This document shows positions 59,990 through 64,000 of a stretch of 64,000 nt of DNA, in pieces; the first letter of the stretch is position 1; each line of letters starts with the position of its first letter. The notes beneath the pieces were generated by a model. That model worked only from the letters and a program-made list of their open reading frames with translations, was not told the origin of the DNA and did no database searches. The position numbers and the translations under genes were made by a program. This DNA comes from Limnanthes douglasii subsp. nivea (Eukaryota; Streptophyta; Magnoliopsida; Brassicales; Limnanthaceae): the NCBI GenBank assembly GCA_036936605.1, contig JAUPFV010000001.1:315968809-316032808 (forward strand), written 5' to 3'.

Positions 59990-60650
59990 TGGTGTTCATT
60001 TATCAGACCCAATTGTATATCGTACTCTCGTAAGGAGCTTGGTATATCTTACGGTTATTCGTCTAGATATAGCTTATGTTATTCATGTGGTTGGTGAGTT
60101 TGTTACTACTCCTACTTTTTTCTATTGGGGAGTTATTCTTCGAATACTGAGATATTTTGTGGCACTTAGTTGCAGAGCATTTTTGTATCCTTCGAACTCT
60201 TCACTTGAACTATGTGCCTATAGTGATGCTGATTGGGATAATGATCTTCATGATCGTAAATCTACTACTAGTTTATGCGTTTCTTTGGATACTCGTTAAA
60301 ATTATAAAAAAACAAGAAAACACATATTGTTTCTAGATCATCTCTTGAAGCTCACTACCGTGCTATGGCACTGACCACATGCGAGATTGTTTGGTTATGA
60401 TGGTTTCTTGTAGATATGAGGATTAATATTACTAAACTCATTTTCTTACCTTGTGCTAAGAAAATCGTCATGCATATTGAAAAGATTCTGCTTTTTGTGA
60501 GCGGACAAAACATATTGAAAAAATTGTCACTTCACTCGGCATCATCTTCAAATCAACACCATCTTGCTTCTATATGTTCAATCAGCTTTGCAAGTTTCGA
60601 ATACGTTCATGAAGGCTCAGTCAACATTGCAATTTTGTTTTCTTTGTGAT
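59990..60650 (+). pseudogene. copia RNase H relic
   Basis: LSDPIVYRTLVRSLVYLTVIRLDIAYVIHVV, then ILRYFVALSCRAFLYPS, then LELCAYSDADWDNDLHDRKSTTSLC (60207-60282) match the end of copia RT and the RNase H core, including the SDADW block. Downstream decayed blocks (CEIVWL near 60380; KTKHI/FHRAS equivalents at 60500) complete the domain. Confidence 0.88.
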
Positions 60651-60695
60651 AAACTCTCAATGTTTATTACGATTGCATTGTGAGTTTGAAAATGA

Positions 60696-60852
60696 TGTTA
60701 GAGATATTAGGCGCATGCCCATTAGCCCATATATTTTATCTATAAATAAAAGCTTATACGCTATGCAATCTGCATACTTCTAAATAAACGGATCCCCAGA
60801 AACGTCTTAATAGTTTTCTACTTTTTATTTTCTCTCTATTTGTTTCTTCACA
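60696..60852 (+). repeat. copia 3' LTR
   Basis: TGTTAGAGATATTAGG at 60696 follows GAGTTTGAAAATGA, a decayed polypurine stretch. The body matches the 5' LTR and the end is TTCACA at about 60852. Confidence 0.75.
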
Positions 60853-61161
60853 ATAGTATATGCGAAACTTTAATAAAAAATAAAATGATTATGAGCTTTG
60901 CTACAAAGTATAATAATAAGAAGAAATATACAAAGAATTCATATACAATTATATAATAAAACTAAAATTGATGGATACTTTTTTAGATATAAAATTTCAA
61001 AACATAAATTTGGTACTTGATAAACAATATTATTTGTGATTTCACATTTGGTTTTAATAGGTATGGTTTTAATAGGTATGGCATCATTCCATATGAAAAG
61101 TGGAACTCGTGGTCTAATTAAGGCTAACAAGCTTAGAGGATTTACAAGTGTGAGAAACCAT
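60853..61161. other. short AT-rich spacer between two copia elements
   Basis: About 310 bp with a direct repeat GGTTTTAATAGGTATGG at about 61051-61081 and no gene. Confidence 0.6.
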
Positions 61162-61782
61162 TGTTAAAATATTTATAGAATTATATATTTAATATATATA
61201 TTTAATTATTATCGGAAGGTGTTTTAATAATAAAAATAATCGTATATATTTAATAAGATATTATGATTTTTATTAAAAACGACGTAGATTTATAAGTGTG
61301 GTAACCGGATTGAAATTAGGTATTGTAAAGGATTGGATCCAAATTCACACTTAGGTCTGAACTAATAATTTAGAGACTAAATTGATTTTATCAATTTAGT
61401 GACTGTGATCTTCGGTCACAAAGCGATGGAAGTTATTTAGTTTTATACAAGTAGGGTTCTAGTTGTATTTGCTTATAAACAGAATAATTATGTTCAGACA
61501 TTCGTTTAACACAAACTAAAAAAAATTGTAAGTTCTAGGTTGTGAGGAAGACTATCAACTATTTTGCAAGAATAAAGTGTTGAAGAACTTTAAGCAGGAT
61601 TCAAGTGTAGTAGAATCAAAGTAAGGATTCAAGGAGAATTATGGATAATATCAGGAAAAACTGTAAGTATATAGTTTATTTTATGTATACAATAGATAAT
61701 CATATAAAGGGTTCAATATATTTCTGCATGTTTGATAGACTAAATTTTATGTAATTCAATTACTTATATTAATTGGTAGAGC
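61162..61782 (+). repeat. copia 5' LTR and deleted primer-binding site
   Basis: 610 bp from TGTTAAAATATT to the site TGGTAGAGCATTAACC. That site equals the standard copia primer site TGGTATCAGAGC with three bases (TCA or equivalent) missing. It shares long blocks with 42546-43162. Confidence 0.78.
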
Positions 61783-61816
61783 ATTAACCCTCAAATGATT
61801 CCTATGATAAACTAAA

Positions 61817-61817
<1 letters not shown>

Positions 61818-61881
<64 letters not shown>
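61818..61881. repeat. (AT)n microsatellite
   Basis: About 32 AT dinucleotides inside the leader of the second copia element, 36 bp after its primer-binding site. It is the longest AT tract in the window. Confidence 0.95.
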
Positions 61882-61884
<3 letters not shown>

Positions 61885-62705
61885 GAATTAAAACACGTTT
61901 TCTTTACTGTAAAGAATCTATACCATCTGTATTGACTAATTGATTGACTTAGTTTGGATTTATGGTTTATGTGAAAAATATGTATATAATGATTTATTCG
62001 TATGAAAGCTATATGTTTATTTTTTTTAATAAATTGATTGTATGAATAAGATTTTGGATTTTTTTTTAAATTAGGGTTGGATTGATTGCTGCAAATTTGT
62101 TTCATAAATTGAGAATCAATTATTCCTTAGTTTAGCTAAGTAAATCAAAAATTTCGGGACAACGACTCATCAATAGCTTAACCCCTGATGTTATTGTTGA
62201 TCGGAGGGTGTCTGACGTTAAACATGACTAATGAACTGATTTATCATTGCGGATGAATGTTGTGGCTTGCGAGAAAGTCGCAAAACCCATTGTTATCGTG
62301 ATGACAACAAGAATATGTTAAAATTTTGGTCTTTAAAAAAATAAAATCATTTTTTTGTTAATAAATTAATTATATATTTTTTGCTCTAATTTATTTCACA
62401 TGAGAAAGGTGTTTGGGAATACTGTTTTCTGTATGAGTCTGTGAAAAAATTATTTATATGCTTGAATGTTAATTTGGATATGCATGACTAAGGTTTCAGA
62501 TTTTGGTAGGTGAATCATGGAATCAATTAATATATCTTCTGAAAGGTTAACTGATCTCCTTGAGGATCTTAGGATTCGAAAATGTTCAATGGGTTAATAT
62601 AAATTCAAATATGTTTTGCCCATCAGAAGCTTAATATTTGGATTTGGTTAATCATGAACTGAAGAAAATTTACTAAAAACATAATTGTGATTATTTAATT
62701 TAATT

Positions 62706-62941
62706 AGGTGAAATTAGCCCTACAGAGGGTTTCACCGGTACTTAGGAAAACTAAATTAATCATTGCAATTTTTTGTTTTAAGTAGATGAAATACATCCTC
62801 CAAATAGTTTCACCTTTACTTAGGAAAATTAAAATTAGGGTTATTTTAATTTAAGTAGGTGAAATTAGCCATCTGGAGGGTTTCACTGGTACTTAGAAAA
62901 ATTAAAATAATGATCATGGTAATTTTCTCAAACTCATAAAA
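62706..62941 (+). repeat. three ~75-bp leader repeats, each with a hairpin
   Basis: Units begin at 62706, 62784 and 62857 (periods 78 and 73) with AGGTGAAATTAGCC or a variant. GGGTTTCACC and ACTTAGGAAAA follow, then a T-rich spacer. In each unit GGTGAAA pairs with TTTCACC 12-13 bases later (variant GATGAAA/TTTCACC in the middle unit). The paired arms are kept while the loop varies. Confidence 0.85.
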
Positions 62942-63079
62942 ATATGTTAGTATGATTTGCCATTCGGTGTCATATTATCAGAGTATATTATGTTTATATG
63001 TATATACCATATTCAAGCATGTTATTTCTTATATGTCAAAAATATTATGTGATGTGTGTTGTTTGTTGTATTTTCGAGT

Positions 63080-63900
63080 GAAGTTGTTGAGTTAAAATCT
63101 GTTCAAAAAATAAACCCCATATACTGGATGATACAGATTTTAACCAATGGAAAGAAGATATGCAACTGTAATTTTTGTTGTCGCGTATATTAATGAAACC
63201 ACAACCAACTGCTCTTACACAAGAAGGTACACATAAGGGTACCAAAGAGTATGAGATTTAGGAAAAGTCTAATTTGTTATATATGATAATTATGGTTCAA
63301 AGAATACCATTATTATTTCGTAGGACTATCTCAACAAATGCTACCATTTTTACAAATGCAGAAGTAAAAAAAAAATTTGTTAATAATGATATGGTAGAGA
63401 TATAATATCTCATTAATGAACTCTCAACCAAAAAACATACTGGAAAAGATAAAACTCTGAGCGTGCTTTGGAAATATCTATGATTACCACAAATTTAAAT
63501 GCCGTTGGAGTAGACTTACCTAAAGAGTATGAGGTGGGGTTCCTTTTTTAATCCTTACCAGAAACGTTTAAGAATTATTAACCCACTTATAATTACATGT
63601 GAGAAAAATGGACACTCAATAAATTAAATGCATACGCTGCACGAGAGGAAGAAAAACTTAAAAGTGAGGTATCTTAAATAAACATGATAATGTCTAAAAT
63701 TGGGATGTGGGGAAAGTGGAAGATTGGTAGCAAAATACCGGGTCAAGGTCTCGCTAAGAAATAAAACCTTTATGAATCAACAGTTGTTTGATGTTTTTTG
63801 TGCAACTAGAATGGACATTTTAAGAAGGATTGTGAGAAATGTCGGGCTTACATTCTAAGCAAATATACTTTCACATCTTTGGTTGTTCCGGGAAGTAATC
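63080..63900 (+). pseudogene. copia gag relic with zinc knuckle
   Basis: Gag blocks: DDTDFNQWKEDMQL at 63130, LPKEYEVGFLF and SLPETFKNY near 63520-63575, REEEKLKSEVS near 63640-63675. A C-x2-C-x4-H-x4-C knuckle follows at 63792-63833, with the last Cys at 63831, and is interrupted by a TAG at 63807. Several other stops and a frameshift occur. The order matches copia gag. Confidence 0.82.
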
Positions 63901-63919
63901 TTGATTTGATGGTAAATAA

Positions 63920-64000
63920 TACATGGTGGGTTGACTCGGCTATAAATACTCATGTCGGGAGCTCATGCCAAGTGTTGATTTTTTTATTTGAATTTAGAAC
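63920..64000 (+). pseudogene. start of copia protease, truncated by window end
   Basis: NTWWVDSAINTHVGSSCQV matches the copia protease active-site region (usual W-x-x-DSGAT-x-H-V); here the DSG is DSA. The rest lies outside the window. Confidence 0.75.

Larger units (their letters stand above)
56565..60852 (+). mobile_element. decayed Ty1/copia retrotransposon
   Basis: About 4.3 kb with the copia order: LTR, primer-binding site, protease, integrase, RT, RNase H, polypurine-like stretch, LTR. The two LTRs (about 56565-56716 and 60696-60852, 150-157 bp) share a TATA-like block (TATATATTTTAT-TATAAATAAAA) and TTATA-GCTATGCAAT-like sequence. All coding parts are broken by stops and frameshifts. 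LTR divergence is substantial, so the insertion is old. Confidence 0.85.
61162..64000 (+). mobile_element. second copia element, 5' part, runs off the window
   Basis: LTR (61162-61771), primer-binding site (61774-61782), a 1.3-kb leader holding an (AT)n tract and three hairpin repeats, then gag (from about 63.07 kb) and the start of protease (63.92 kb). It is cut by the window end. Its LTR is the relative of the one at 42.5 kb, so both come from one family. Gag has stops, so this copy is probably dead too. Confidence 0.85.

Overview
This is a 64 kb window of nuclear DNA from a dicot flowering plant. It is very AT-rich and carries long (AT)n microsatellites. It holds one confident host gene and a dense graveyard of plant-type transposable elements: an L1-like LINE with DUF4283 and RNase H domains, Ty3/gypsy and Ty1/copia elements, a tRNA-derived SINE, and TIR elements with 9-bp target duplications. 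The species cannot be told from the sequence. No rRNA, true tRNA, CRISPR or organellar gene was seen.

Layout. 1-15.4 kb: gene-poor AT-rich DNA with a few short repeats and two or three unrecognised small ORFs. 15,451-21,786: a nearly full-length LINE bounded by a perfect 18-bp target-site duplication. It has an ORF1 (DUF4283 plus CCHC knuckle) that overlaps ORF2 by ATGA. ORF2 (endonuclease, reverse transcriptase, zf-RVT, RNase H) is broken by five stops and two frameshifts. 22,058-24,579: the host gene, a two-exon, 671-residue LRR receptor pseudokinase of the LRR-III type (At5g67200/At3g50230-like). Its start codon lies only about 250 bp from the LINE insertion site, so the LINE replaced or displaced its distal promoter.

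26.3-40 kb: a scrambled nest of Ty3/gypsy fragments on both strands (at least two different gag genes, protease, several RT pieces), all with stops or lost catalytic residues. 42.5-43.2 kb: a copia-type LTR behind a polypurine tract. 44.4-47.0 kb: two copies of a roughly 960-bp TIR element with 9-bp target duplications. One copy carries a SINE insertion; the other is the natural empty site. 47.0-50.7 kb: degenerate repeats and unrecognised DNA. 50.7-54.9 kb: two decayed LINE ORF2 fragments, the second split by a 903-bp TIR element that contains a perfect palindrome and a 45-bp tandem repeat. 56.5-60.9 kb: a decayed but complete-order copia element. 61.2 kb to the end: the 5' part of another copia element (LTR, primer-binding site, leader with three hairpin repeats, gag, start of protease) running off the window.

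The genes do not form a pathway. The biology here is layered transposition: TIR element into LINE, SINE into TIR element, gypsy fragments into each other, and a LINE immediately upstream of a receptor gene. The best candidates for undescribed biology are the two TIR families and the SINE/empty-site pair. All boundaries were read by eye; no database search or alignment program was run.
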